DNA of 64,000 bases from Hermatobates lingyangjiaoensis (GCA_026182355.1 JAPFBL010000070.1:1918501-1982500); one strand, 5' to 3'; numbered from the stretch's first letter, positions 25,221 through 38,358 are shown. A program made the numbers and translations. Notes: a model not told the origin generated them from the sequence alone.

Positions 25221-26599
25221 ACTTCTTTTCTTGATATCAACAACACTTAAAAAAATTATAAAAACCGTTTTTATAATATATTACTGAATGGTAGTTCAGT
25301 AATACACAAAAATATTGTAAGAACTCTAACTACAATTTACAACAAAACCAATTTTTTTATGAGAAATAAACTAGCCTTTATCTTTACACAACAAATTAGT
25401 CAGCAATAAAGTAAACAAAGAGAACTAATATTTAGTAAATATTTAAATTATGAAAGCGAATTAGCATTTTTTGCTGTTACATAAACATATTTTTCAACTT
25501 GAAATCAAAATGAATAAAGAACACTCTAAACTTTAAGTCTAGAAAATCACTATTTATTATTTTTTTTTAGATTTCATTAAACATGTTTGAACATTGTTAT
25601 TGTATAAAACAACTATCCGTTGACAATATTACCTTCTGGAATGCTCTTTGCCAACCGGTGTAAGATCATCTGTATTCTGTATGTTGGACGATTATCCTAT
25701 AATACAGTATAATCGACATTAACTCTCTTTTTTTGACTGATAATGAGAAAATATACTAAAAAGAATTATTATTGATACCATTTCCAGTTGGTGTATTATT
25801 TACTAAAATTGAAATGTCGGTGCATTCCTTGTAATGGGCATGTTATATATGTTAAATGCAAATAAATCATCCTTCAATTACATTCAATGATATTAATTCT
25901 CTATTGCATGTTCAGATCAATGGAACATTTACAACTATCAATTATCTACTTATCAGACTGGTTGATACATATCAATTTGTCTAGGATGTCTACTCCAACT
26001 CATTCTCCTAATGATACAGAATGAACTCTCCTGCTATTGGTTCTTTGATAATAAATTCCTCATATAAAATGTATTTAAAGTACTTTCAGCTTTAACACCA
26101 TATTTTCTTTGAACTGAATTCACAAAGGTCATTATTATAAATGATGTATGGAGTATCCTATTGTTTCATAATATTAGAGAATTATGTAATGTAAATCTGT
26201 AAATCAAATGATTTTAATTTCTTAGTGTTGAAATCAATTTTGTAGGGCATTCACTTGGTAGAAACTGATTGATTTAATAATCCTTAATGGATTATTTTTA
26301 CAAATTGTATTGATTGATTATTTGGAATAAAGAAAAATTTTAATCTTTAATTTCTTTAATTCATCTTGAATGAGCACTTGTTTAATCCTGTTCAGACAGA
26401 CAAAGATATCTTTCACATCAACGTGCATACTTACATATTTACCATAATATATTTTCTTCTAGTAAAGTTTTTTCGTTGTTGCTTTTCCTTCTAATGTGTC
26501 CATTCATGCAGAACTTTATGTGCGTTCAGTTTGTTGTTACCAGACCGACTAATGTGGCTACTGTTTTAATTTGTAAGCATTTTGATATCACAGCTTTGG
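25221..26599. other. Intergenic AT-rich DNA
   Basis: No gene recognised. A segment at about 25955-26005 (GGTTGATACATATCAATTTG, then TCTACTCC) resembles the PLE-B terminal sequence near 26610-26650, so a short PLE terminal fragment is probably present. Confidence 0.5.
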
Positions 26600-26939
26600 A
26601 TCTACGTATGAGACCGGGTGATACATACAATTTGTCTACCATGTCTACTCCATATTGTTGGAGTAGACATCGTAGTCAAACTGTATATATTTTAGTATGT
26701 ATGTATTGTATGTATCGGTATAAATAGGCAACAGACCTTCTTTTAAACAGGTATCAGTAAAGTGAACCGAAGTCTCGGCATTCACGACATTCTGACTGAG
26801 AGATTCAATTCTACGAACTAACTTCCTGCTAACAGGATTTAACTGGAAAATGAGCTGGCCAAGTTGCTTCCTGAGAGATAGAAATCGAAGATAGACATCC
26901 TTAAAACGAGCCTGAAGTCCGTTCTAAAGATTTGCACTA

Positions 26940-27841
26940 AAGAGTCTGCGTTTTTTTCACCTAAAGGTCGCATGTTTCAGCAAATAGATGAAGTCGCCAT
27001 GAACTCACCTTTGGGTGTCCTATTCGCAAACTATTTTATGAGTACATGCATATTGTTATTACCACTGAGGTTAGTATGATTAATATTAGAAATAGAAAAA
27101 ACCGTCATACCGATATCAACTTACGAGGTATGACGGCTTTTTCTATTTCTAATATTTCATGAGTACTGTGTAGAAGAACGTATTCGCTTAATTAGAACAG
27201 CCCACAACTATAGGAGATATATCAATGACATTTTCGTCTTAGCCAAAGACATAAAGGTAATCAAAACTTTGAAGTAACACCTGGCGAATGAATCAAGCCT
27301 TAGACTAACTGTTGAAACAGTGCTGATGGTCAGCTGCCATTTCTTGATGTATTGGTCACACAGAGGTCTAGGAAGTTCAGCACAGGTGTCTATTCCAATC
27401 TAACTTACCCGGGTCTGTGTTTGAATGGGATAACCGAATGCCCGGATAGGTACAAACGTTCAACTGTTGTGGCTTATGTAAGAAGGGCTCTAACTCACTG
27501 CAGTGAATGGTTGGATGTCCACTCGGAGTTGGAAAGGTTAACTCAGGCCCTGGTCAACAATGGTTATTCCATTATAATGAAGTGACACCCCCGAGCTTCA
27601 GAAAAGTCATCTCGTGTATGAATATGTTTGCAACTCAGGAAACGGTGCAGCCCTGCATTCTACATACATCGGCATGACAAACACGACGCTCTCGAGGGGT
27701 CTTACACTACATTTTTCTGCCGGTGCACCAAAACAACATAAACAAGAAGTTCTCACTCGGGAGAAGATAGTCGAAGAAATCAAAGTTCTCCAACTGCAGA
27801 GTAACTCTAACCGACTAAAAATCCTGGAAGCACTCTGTTAA
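26940..27841 (+). pseudogene. PLE-B reverse transcriptase / GIY-YIG endonuclease (broken)
   Basis: In order: FQQIDEVAMNSPLGVLFANY (RT, about 26975-27036; families usually have DGVAMGSPLG), interrupted at 27046-27158 by a 113-bp insertion; then a segment read as VEERIRLI; YRRYINDIFVLAKDIK (the catalytic YxDD-like box reads YINDI, about 27210-27260); LPFLDVLVTQRSRKF in part; and a frame from 27352 to 27585 with VVAYVRRALTHCSEW. After a short frameshifted gap comes the endonuclease region (27614-27841) with STYIGMTNTTLSRGLTLHF, the GIY-YIG core. Stops and small indels (for example TAA at about 27274) make it inactive. Confidence 0.85.
27046..27158. mobile_element. 113-bp palindromic insertion in PLE-B with 8-bp duplication
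   Basis: ATGAGTAC flanks the insert on both sides (27038-27045 and 27159-27166). Removing the insert with one copy restores PLE RT sequence up to a 2-base slip. The right two thirds form a hairpin: AATATTAGAAATAGAAAAA and CCGTCATA at 27083-27110 pair with TATGACGG and the complement at 27129-27156. An 8-bp duplication suits hAT-type MITEs, but no terminal consensus was recognised. Confidence 0.7.
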
Positions 27842-28700
27842 CTGCCAGATGGTTGACATGTTTCCCACTCCCAGCATGAGGATTATGGTGATAGGCTGAG
27901 ACGTGCAGCAGGATGCTGGACTGAGTGCAGTGCCGCATGGTGCTGATGCTGATGGTGGTTTGGTTGATCTGTTAGCTGGGACTGAAGGACCGGAGGGTGG
28001 TGTGCTTAGGGTCGCTCGGCCCACGGTCGGCTTTTACCAAAGCCGCTCGGTGTGAGTCGGTCTTCAGAAGCAGCTGATCTTCAGCTGCTCTACAGCTGGG
28101 CTCCGCCTGCTCTTACCCCACTGCCCTTACTACCCCAGTTTTCTCTTACCTACGCCAGTTGCGTTCTGGTATTGCTAGGAACAACTTCGCCCGTCGATGA
28201 CGTTTGTGACGTCCACAGCTTGCATTCTTTTTTTATCTTTATTATTCATTTTTTGTTTTTTTAATTATACCTTCTTTGTTAATTCTTACTTTTTTTTCAA
28301 CTCTTTTATTTGAATTCCTTTTCCTGTTCTTTGTTAATCTTTTATCGTCATTTATTTTAATCATTATTGAACTTTCAACTCTTTATTTCTAACCGCTTTG
28401 TTTCTTGTTCTTTATTAATCTTGTTTCTTCTATTTATATAAATCTTTATTAATCCATTTAATCTATTGATACTATTGACTACCTCATTGATTTTCTTTCA
28501 CTTGTCACTTGACCAACTCCTTTTCCAGTTGAATCCTGTTAGCAGGAAATTAGTTCGTAGAATCTCTCAGTCTGAAGTTCGTGAATGCCGAAACTGCGGT
28601 TCACTTTAATGCTAATTGTATGTATCGAAGACAAATTGTAGTACTATACATCACTACTCAAAATTGTTGTCTACTCCTTTATAATATATAGAGTGATGTT

Positions 28701-30872
28701 CAGGTAAAGTGATTTAGATCAGGTGTGATTTAGATCAGGTGTGATTTAGATCAAGTGTGATTTAGATCAGGTGTGATTTAGATTAGGTGTGATTTAGATC
28801 AGGTGTGATTTAGATCAGGTGTGATTTAGATCAGGTGTAATTTAGATCAGGTGTGATTTAGATCAGGTGTGATTTAGATCAGGTGTGATTTAAATCAGGT
28901 GTGATTTAGATCAGGTGTGATTTAGATCAGGTGTGATTTAGATCAGGTGTGATTTAGATCAGGTGTGATTTAGATTAGGTGTGATTTAGATTAGGTGTGA
29001 TTTAGATCAGGTGTGATTTAGATCAGGTGTGATTTAGATCAGGTGTGATTTAGATCAGGTGTAATTTAGATCAGGTGTGATTTAGATCAGGTGTGATTTA
29101 GATCAGGTGTGATTTAAATCAGGTGTGATTTAGATCAGGTGTGATTTAGATCAGGTGTGATTTAGATCAGGTGTGATTTAGATCAGGTGTGATTTAGATC
29201 AGGTGTGATTTAGATTAGGTGTGATTTAGATTAGGTGTGATTTAGATCAGGTGTGATTTAGATCAGGTGTGATTTAGATCAGGTGTGATTTAGATCAGGT
29301 GTGATTTAGATCAGGTGTGATTTAGATCAGGTGTGATTTAGATCAGGTGTGATTTAGATCAGGTGTAATTTAGATCAGGTGTGATTTAGATCAGGTGTGA
29401 TTTAAATCAGGTGTGATTTAGATCAGGTGTGATTTAGATCAGGTGTGATTTAGATCAGGTGTGATTTAGATCAGGTGTGATTTAGATTAGGTGTGATTTA
29501 GATTAGGTGTGATTTAGATCAGGTGTGATTTAGATCAGGTGTGATTTAGATCAGGTGTGATTTAGATCAGGTGTGATTTAGATTAGGTGTGATTTAGATC
29601 AGGTGTGATTTAGATTAGGTGTGATTTAGATCAGGTGTGATTTAGATCAGGTGTGATTTAGATTAGGTGTGATTTAGATTAGGTGTGATTTAGATCAGGT
29701 GTGATTTAGATCAGGTGTGATTTAGATCAGGTGTGATTTAGATCAGGTGTGATTTAGATCAGGTGTGATTTAGATTAGGTGTGATTTAGATCAGGTGTGA
29801 TTTAGATCAGGTGTGATTTAGATCAGGTGTGATTTAGATCAGGTGTGATTTAGATCAGGTGTGATTTAGATCAGGTGTGATTTAGATCAGGTGTGATTTA
29901 GATCAGGTGTGATTTAGATCAGGTGTGATTTAGATTAGGTGTGATTTAGATTAGGTGTGATTTAGATCAGGTGTGATTTAGATCAGGTGTGATTTAGATC
30001 AGGTGTGATTTAGATCAGGTGTGATTTAGATCAGGTGTGATTTAGATCAGGTGTGATTTAAATCAGGTGTGATTTAGATCAGGTGTGATTTAGATCAGGT
30101 GTGATTTAGATCAGGTGTGATTTAGATCAGGTGTGATTTAGATTAGGTGTGATTTAGATTAGGTGTGATTTAGATCAGGTGTGATTTAGATCAGGTGTGA
30201 TTTAGATCAGGTGTGATTTAGATCAGGTGTGATTTAGATCAGGTGTGATTTAGATTAGGTGTGATTTAGATTAGGTGTGATTTAGATCAGGTGTGATTTA
30301 GATCAGGTGTGATTTAGATTAGGTGTGATTTAGATTAGGTGTGATTTAGATCAGGTGTGATTTAGATTAGGTGTGATTTAGATTAGGTGTGATTTAGATT
30401 AGGTGTGATTTAGATCAGGTGTGATTTAGATCAGGTGTGATTTAGATCAGGTGTGATTTAGATCAGGTGTGATTTAGATCAGGTGTAATTTAGATCAGGT
30501 GTGATTTAGATCAGGTGTGATTTAGATCAGGTGTGATTTAAATCAGGTGTGATTTAGATCAGGTGTGATTTAGATCAGGTGTGATTTAGATCAGGTGTGA
30601 TTTAGATTAGGTGTGATTTAGATTAGGTGTGATTTAGATCAGGTGTGATTTAGATCAGGTGTGATTTAGATCAGGTGTGATTTAGATCAGGTGTGATTTA
30701 GATTAGGTGTGATTTAGATCAGGTGTGATTTAGATCAGGTGTGATTTAGATTAGGTGTGATTTAGATCAGGTGTGATTTAGATCAGGTGTGATTTAGATC
30801 AGGTGTGATTTAGATCAGGTGTGATTTAAATCAGGTGTGATTTAGATCACCTGATCTAAATCACTTTACCTG
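28701..30872. repeat. 16-bp minisatellite inside a 25-bp inverted-repeat element
   Basis: About 132 tandem copies of GTGATTTAGATCAGGT fill 28726-30847. Both ends are the same 25-bp sequence, CAGGTAAAGTGATTTAGATC plus AGGTG at 28701-28725, present as an exact inverted copy at 30848-30872. The repeat unit is contained within the terminal repeat, and there is a single orientation switch at the right end (GATCACCTGATC). Units differ mainly by C/T at one site (GATC or GATT), with rarer AATC and GTAATTT variants recurring every ~224-240 bp, so there is higher-order structure. No convincing target-site duplication could be fixed. Confidence 0.95.
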
Positions 30873-31638
30873 GATTGTCTGCATCGCCTCTTATTCCCCA
30901 ATTCGATTTATTTGTTATTAATACTAACAAAGAAATGCTCAAGTCATTGTTAAAGATACGAATGAGAAAACAATTATTCTGCAAATTCAACGGCTATTCA
31001 TTTTTGAAAAAACAGTGATAAACATTATCTTTTGGTTCGAGTAGCATATGTTTCATAACATAGTTATCATGTGATTATGAATATTATTATTAGACATGTT
31101 TTATTCTTCAAAAATAAAAAAAAAATAATACCAAAAAAAAAGTTACAAACTAGCCCACAGTCTGTAATGTATTTCTGTATTATTACTGTAAAAGTTTTTA
31201 TGATCAAAGTAATTTTAGTAATCTGACGGTTGAATGAGAAAAGGGTATTTGTTCACTCCAATAAACCTTTTGGAATTGTTTGCTACATTATCCAGGGTAA
31301 ATGTATTTAGGATGAAACATGAGTCAGATTGATTCTGTATAAGGAAGTATTAAAGGAATCACATGACCCATTCATCCGATAAATCATCGCTTCGCTAAGT
31401 ACCTCTACACACAGGTGCACCAGCGTTACATCGTATTTCCATATCCCTTAATACTTCTCTCTATGAAAAACTAATCTTCTTTTGCGATTTGAAAATCCAT
31501 AACTCAACTTAATAAATGTAACCAGAAAACTTCATTCCATGGGTGCTTCTGTACTGGGAGAAAAATGTCATATTGAAAATTCTATTTATAATATATATTC
31601 AATTCCCTTTTCATTCCCTTTGAGAACATATACAATAC

Positions 31639-31681
<43 letters not shown>

Positions 31682-32850
31682 TAACCAGCCCATGAAATAA
31701 AAAAAAATAAAAAAATTAAAAATCAAGATAATTTTTCATAAGAATTACCATTATTTAGAAATGCTTATTTCGTTATTTTATGTGATTATAAAAATTTTCC
31801 AGTTGCAATCTATTTTATAAGTTCCATGAATTTGGGGTTTTGAGTTACTTATTTGTAGAATTGGGGGCACTCACTGAATACATTGTACTAGCAGGTAGTT
31901 TTCTTGCTTTATACTGGAGTTTCGGTTTTTTGACCCTGCATATTGATCCATACATCTAAGAAATAGCTTTTTCCATCGTGCATTTTTATAAGTACCCATA
32001 TTTGAATACTTATTTAGAGGATTTCAATGCCTTTCATATTTACTGCTATTTTGAAGCAGTCATCCACCAATCTACAATAGTCTATTGGTTTAAAATATGG
32101 TGTTTGAACATTACGTTGTTTTTAATATGACATTTGCAGTGAGTGGCAAATATTACTCCCATAGCAATTCTGTCCGTCTGTAAATACATGGTTCTACATA
32201 TGTTACTTAAACTACAATTACTTACACAAAGGGCAAAAGCAATTATACGGTAAAGTAATTATAAGGTAAACTCATGTTCATCTTGAAATTTTCGTATCAC
32301 AGGTACAGTAAAATGATAAGAGTTTAATTACTTATCACATTTGTAAATTCTTATACTTACAATATAAAACAGAGCTGCCCATTCGGACCTCTTAGGGCTG
32401 ACTCCGATTCCTCCATTTTTCAATATCCGACTCCGACTACAGCTCTTCATTTTATTATTTAAAAAAAGATGGCAGGTGGATAATAATAATTCATATTAAC
32501 AGCATTAATAATAGTTAATTATAATTAGTTATAATTATTAATTATTATTAATAATAATAATTATTATTATTATTATTATATTATTATTATTATTATAATT
32601 TATTTTTTATAATAATAATTATTATTATAATTATTAATTATAATTATTATTTATAATTATAATTAGTAATTTATAAAAAAATTCGCGCAATTTCCATTAC
32701 CATATAGAGCAATAAAACTATAATAAAACCTGGATTAACCAGTCTCCTGATATACTTATCGCATTTGTTTACATTGTTTCTATTGACTTAGAAATTGTTT
32801 AACAGAATCCACTGAAGTAAATTGATGTTTAGAGATTTAATGAAATAATT
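30873..32850. other. Intergenic DNA with simple repeats
   Basis: No gene seen. Contents include (TA)n at about 31639-31677, a degenerate CCGACT-rich patch at 32385-32455 that resembles arthropod retroelement tails, and an AT-only (ATT/AAT)n region at about 32505-32665 that is highly self-complementary. Confidence 0.6.
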
Positions 32851-32854
32851 TCAA

Positions 32855-33640
32855 ATGATTTAATGACTTAATATGAGATGTAAGGACAATAAAATTTTAC
32901 AATTAAAAAATCTATGCCAATCAACTCTATAATTTCTATGCTTCCCATGGTATGATGGGTTTGTCTAACAAAATACTCTGTGGTGCAGCTTTGACAAAAC
33001 TTCAGATCGGAAACATTTTCTCTACATTTACCTTTGGGTAATTTTCTAGTATAAGGAATGGCCTCTGTGTTCAATATTTCAAAACGGATATTAATTTAAA
33101 GCGAAAACCTCGGTGGCATATTTACTTTACTATAAGTAATGTATAGTGATCGTGAAAAAATTGATCACGAGATCTTGACGGATTTACAGGTTTTGAGGTC
33201 TCAGAAGTAGTTGTATGAGGTTTTTCCAATGATTGTGTGTGTGTGTGTTCTTTGATGAATTAAATTGATATTTTACACAAAAAATGGGTCTCATAGTGTA
33301 GATTTGCTCTATTATTTGAGACCAATTATGGGTGACGGAAAAGTCACGTTTTTGCCAAAAACTGTTTTTAGACTACATTTTTTACTCCTAAACTACTAAT
33401 TCTACAGTTTGAAATTTTCGCATTATCTTTTTCTCAAAATCAATAAATGAATAATATTTTCAGATTTTTAAGCAACAGAAAATAATTTTGTTCAATACAA
33501 TATAATTATTTGACTTATAATTCAATCTGAAAGCATGTGAGAGCGATACAAGCCATACTGTTTAAGGAATGAAAATGAAACTATACCTATAAATAGAACT
33601 TTATGTAGAGGGTAAGTTGAGATAATATTTTTCATGATTA
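32855..33640. repeat. Dispersed repeat family R, copy 1
   Basis: Two blocks are shared with 53105-54180. Block a (about 32855-33090, starting GATTTAATGACTTAATATG) resembles 53873-54110. Block b (about 33146-33640, with GACGGATTTACAGGTTTTGA and a later CTAAACTACTA) resembles 53105-53660. Copies look roughly 65-75% alike by eye, in the same orientation but with the blocks in opposite order. The open frames over block a are not convincing genes. Confidence 0.6.
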
Positions 33641-35145
33641 CATTATTTAGAGAGGAATGAAATTTTTTGTTTTATAGAAGGGTGCTATGCTCTTAACTAT
33701 ATCCAGTTTTTTTCACTATTATGGTCTAAGAGTTCATATTTATTCTTTTAAAAATTTCTGGCTTCCAGCTATAATAGTGTTGAACTGAAAAACAGCTTTG
33801 ACATTGATTTGAGTATGTAAAACTGATGAACTACGATATATTTTTTTCTCCTATATATTTACAGCAAGTTTTTAAAAGAATACGTCATGCAGGCAATGCT
33901 AACGCTCACTCGAGTAAATTGAATCTTTATGACAATGGAAAAGCAAAGTGACATTATAGAGCTAGCATGAAATAAAATTCCGAGTTTGATAACTTTATAA
34001 AATATAGCGTTATATTTTATCAAAAAATATAACACTATTAAAACTTGAAACATCCTTTAAAAAATAATACAATTATCTTACATATAGTCCAGAGATCGCA
34101 AATTAATAAAACCACTGTCAGAGACTCCTATATTGTTGAAAAATGGTGGAATTGATTTCAAAGGAACATGAAATTGATTTATCGGTGTTCTTGATAGGCG
34201 TGACCTTGCAATTATTTTTACAACAATTTTACAAAATGTTCAGTAGATGAAAGATATACACTAAGATATATATATATAAATATATATGATTTTGATGTTT
34301 TATTTTGTTTTTGTAAAAATATCTTACATTAAAAATAGTCATTACATTTTATATATATTGTTGTTATTATTACAACTTTATTGTTATATCTAATATGCAG
34401 AATATGAATAGAAATATATTAAGCAGTTTGTTATTCCAATTTATTTATTAGCTTAAATAATGACATTCTTCCACACTGAATTGTTAAATAGTAATAATAA
34501 ATATAATGAGTTTTAGAGAACAAATGCAATGATTTTTGACACCACTATATTAGAAAAACATTAGAAAATAAAACTTTAAAGCAGTGATATAAAGTACACA
34601 TTCCTGAATATAATTAATATTCAAGTTCCTGTTATAACGAACTTATTAATATCTGATTAAGACGTTGAATGTTACACCATGTTACACATGCCAATCTATT
34701 TTTCTTTTCTTAAAAAATGTGCAATTTATATTATGAAAAATTCTTTTAACTCGAAACATTGGTCTAGAAGAGATGATAAAATATTTCTTGTAAAAGAATC
34801 TGTTTTTTTGGGGAATATAATATCTGCATCCAGTTGCGAGGCGTTGTTAATAAATGTATATATTTCCCCAGCCGACTCTCTTATAATAGATCAAAGAACT
34901 TTCACTTTCATCCCGTAAATGTCACACTGAATTTTTACAATTTTTTTCATTATTTCAACAAAAATAATTTTATATATTTCATGAGTAAAACATGTTATAC
35001 AGAAAAATGCGAACTTCATATTTTGATTGTTTTATATGTTTTATGACCTTCTAATTGTATTTTATAAATTTTAAAAACGAATATATTTTATAAATGTGTG
35101 TGTGAGTATTGAATATGTGATAACGTCTTAGGTCACTATGTTTAA
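33641..35145. other. Intergenic AT-rich DNA
   Basis: Nothing recognised. Short open frames (33859-34053 minus, 34679-35046 plus) lack any family signature, GC shift or splice context. Confidence 0.5.
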
Positions 35146-35326
35146 GAAATGTTATGACATATGACATACAAGTATTATTATTTACCAATATGTCAGGCAG
35201 TACCATGTGTAAAAGTAATTAGTTAAATTTACTAACTTGTAAACAAATTATGTGTTCAAAAAAGAATGTTATTTTAGAATTGCTATCATTTTCTTGTTTA
35301 ATTTATAATGAAGGCAAAAATGAAGG
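35146..35326. repeat. 181-bp direct repeat, left copy
   Basis: Begins GAAATGTTATGACATATGAC and matches 38178-38358 base for base with no gap and about five substitutions (~97% identity), 3.03 kb apart in the same orientation. It does not begin TG and end CA, and no ORF lies between the copies, so an LTR pair is not supported. Confidence 0.9.
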
Positions 35327-35739
35327 AAATTAGATATTAAAATACAAGAGGTCTCTGCACCATCAAAGCATACTTTGTTTTTGCGTTGATGGTTTGGTTT
35401 TTGGTTGATATAAACTTGTACCTCCTAATTTCAATTTCTTATCAAATGTACGAGTTCACACTTTCAAGAAACTTGAATGACAGGCTACTATGAATCTATT
35501 GTACTATGAACATTTATAAATCTTTTATTGGTATATCTACATAAGAAAAGTCTTTATCCTTGAAACTTCATTAAAATGGCATTGTGTAACATAATGTTAA
35601 ACAGAAAGATATCTTAGAAGGAATGTTACCACCTTTTGAATGGTCATTTTCTACGATTACATACAAATGCAACTAAATGTTTACAGCTTTTTAAGTTACC
35701 AATTTGCCTTTTAAATATAGTGACAATGCAAACCTGTTT

Positions 35740-36125
35740 TGATCGCTGTGCTCCCTAGCCTTCCGACCATTTACACCAAAAGATCAAATCAGGCCTACGA
35801 TTTAACGTGTTGCCCTTTTTGTCACCTCCAAGTTTAGCCACCCAAACTTGGGGTGTGCGAGGTGGACCTCGCGGAGGCGGGCACCACGATTCTACGTCGC
35901 GCATTAGACCAATATAAAACTAACTAATTCACGCAATTATACCAGGGGGCGAAAAACAATAACACGACAGTTAAACCCCCGGTACAAGGGTGGCTCTACT
36001 GCCTCACTAATGCAAACCACCTCTTGGCTGGGAAATGTCAAAACCCATCTCTTGGTGAAAAACCTTTGCTTAAAATAGAGGCACCTATTTTTGGGAAAAG
36101 CCTCTAACTACAAGGGATAGGACAT
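35740..36125. other. GC-rich island, probable mobile-element remnant
   Basis: A sharply GC-richer patch in AT-rich DNA with stretches such as GTGCGAGGTGGACCTCGCGG, which forms a short hairpin (CGAGGTGGACCTCG), and CAGTTAAACCCCCGGTACAA. No long frame or known domain is visible. It may be the 5' untranslated part of a retroelement. Confidence 0.35.
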
Positions 36126-38177
36126 TACCCATACATATCAGTATAAATCTTCAGTATTTCTTCTGACCATAATATATAGCAAAAAAATGTACGGATATGA
36201 TCAGATTTCTTAGAAGAAGTTATCACATATAAGCTCTGAATTTTTGAAATGGCAATTATATCTATATCACAAATTTTCTGTAGATATTTGTTTTCGTACT
36301 ATTAACCAATCTATTTAATATTTTCAGAAATATTTTTACATAAAAATCGGAGATTAAATATGTTACATTACACTTAATTAACATTTATTATATTAGACAA
36401 GCAAATATCAATTTAGAAACTTAATCACCTTTTGAAGTAGGAGGAGATGTAAGAGAAATCTAAGAGTAGGTTGAAATTTCAATTTGTATGAGTTTGTGTA
36501 AGAAAAACTAAGAGTGAGAATGAGTTAGTGTTTGAGTTTAAGCACCATTTTCAGAAATTGGGGAAAATTAATTAAAGACTTATATTTTGCTCAAGACTTA
36601 ATGAGCAAAATATCTTTATTTGACAGTAATGATTACTACAAATGAGGTGGAGTATAAATACAAGAGAGTTACTATGAGTAGACCGAGTTCAATCAGAATC
36701 ACTAGAAGTAAGATTACAAAAATATGTTTAAATGCGTATTTTATAAAATACTTAGAAAAGACTCTTAAGGACTAAATTATTTGTAACAAATCTAAAAGAG
36801 AGTACAGACAGGAAGAGATCGTAGCATTCTCTTAAAGCACAAAGGCAATGAGAGCAGCACAGTACCATATATTGTTTACGATCCCCTGTGTGTGACTTGG
36901 CTTAAAATACAGTACTGAAATCATTGATGCAATAGTTATACATCCTTAAAGAATATATGTTGTTCAAATCAATGCTTTAATATGCATTACAGGTGAAATT
37001 AAATTTACTCCTATTGCTGAACTGTAGCTTCAGGCGGATGTAGAACTTCTTAATTTTAATTTTATGTACGTTTTCAGTTAACGCAATAACCGTTAGAGCC
37101 CTTTAAAGAAATATTAAAGAAACCGTTTATATCATTTAACAATCAATCGAAATATTTTTTATTTCTAATAATATTTTAGAAAACTTCGGAACATAGGCAT
37201 GCAATCAACATTTGCTCCATAAATCACCAGGCATCTTCATGCCACTGTATAACAACGTATTAATAACTGACAAAATAACATTTAGCTTTATCAACATTGA
37301 AGCTTATTATCCATAATAAATTAATTAATATATTTAACTAGGCTCCAGGTTCTGATTATGTCTGGAAGTTTTGCAGTATCTCTGTATAGTGAAGTTGCTT
37401 ACTGCCACAAACTCAGAAGTTTTATTCCTCAATCTCTTGTTTTTTTTTTTATCAGCTTGTGAATTTGATATGACGTTAATGATAATGGTCGTAGATGTTG
37501 ACATCTATAAGCTACGTAGAAAATAACAATAACACCAGCTCTATAATTTCTTACAATATTTAACTCTTAAATCATAGAAATTAAAACAAAAACAATTTAT
37601 AATAACAAATATTTTATTCAAAATTGAAAATAAACTTTGACTATAAATTAGAGAATGATAGAATTAATTTGTCTCATAAGTGTTACAGTAACCAGGAATA
37701 AAAATGTAAAACAATTTATTTATACTACATTAAATTTCAAAGAAAAGTGAATGCAAGATTGTTTAAAGCAGCTATATATTTTGCCCAGAAAGAAGGTTTG
37801 CAGCCCTATTAAACTTAGACAGTAAATATTCTGTTCCAGATAACAAAGCGGTTTCTTACCAGAAAAACCTGTGGCATCTTATGAACTACTCACAAATCAC
37901 CTAAATCCAACATTCTAAATAAACATCCTACTTTATAATATCCTTTTTCTGAAAAAAAAAAAAACAATTACTTTGAAAGAGATACTTAAATCTGCAGTAT
38001 TTATTTAATTTATTTTGATAAAATTTAGTATTCTTATGAAATGAACAATAAACAGGAATAAATATGTTTGTTGGTTTCGAATGCAACACTTCCTGGCTTC
38101 AGTACTGCATAGAGGAGAAAAGCTTAGCTTATTATCTAAGTAGTCCTCATTTAGTCATTGATAATGACTGTGTGTGT
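36126..38177. other. Intergenic AT-rich DNA
   Basis: No gene recognised. The segment at about 37480-37580 (GTTGACATCTATAAGCTACG) is a diverged direct repeat of 38990-39073 (GTTGACACCTACAACCTATG). Confidence 0.5.
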
Positions 38178-38358
38178 GAAATGTTATGACATATGACATA
38201 CAAGTATTATTATTTACCAATATGTCAGGCAGTACCATGTGTAAAAGTAATTAGTTAAATTTACTAAGTTGTAAACAAATTATGTGTTAAAAAAGGAATG
38301 TTATTTTAGAATTACTATCATTTTCTTGTTTAATTTATAATGAAGGCAAAAATAAAGG
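38178..38358. repeat. 181-bp direct repeat, right copy
   Basis: Partner of 35146-35326. Downstream similarity stops abruptly after AATAAAGG. Confidence 0.9.

Larger units (their letters stand above)
26600..28690 (+). mobile_element. Penelope-like retroelement B with inverted terminal repeats
   Basis: A plus-strand PLE relic bounded by inverted ~90-200 bp terminal segments. Bases 26755-26845 (GTGAACCG, CGGCATTCACGA, ACTTCCTGCTAACAGGATT) recur as the reverse complement at 28527-28615, and the outermost GGAGTAGACA motifs also correspond (about 26655 and 28665). Terminal repeats in either orientation are typical of PLEs. The interior carries RT and GIY-YIG remnants followed by a C/T-rich 3' part (28030-28500) without coding content. 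It is adjacent to the inverted-repeat-bounded minisatellite. Confidence 0.8.

Noticed and set aside
27815..28024. Minus-strand Pro/Ser-rich frame
   Set aside because: Lies antisense to the PLE-B endonuclease end and 3' region; no independent support.
28701..30872. CRISPR array
   Set aside because: The 16-bp unit repeats without unique spacers, in an animal-type genome; it is a minisatellite.
35146..38358. LTR retrotransposon bounded by the 181-bp direct repeats
   Set aside because: No TG...CA ends, primer-binding site, polypurine tract or coding sequence between them, and no flanking duplication.
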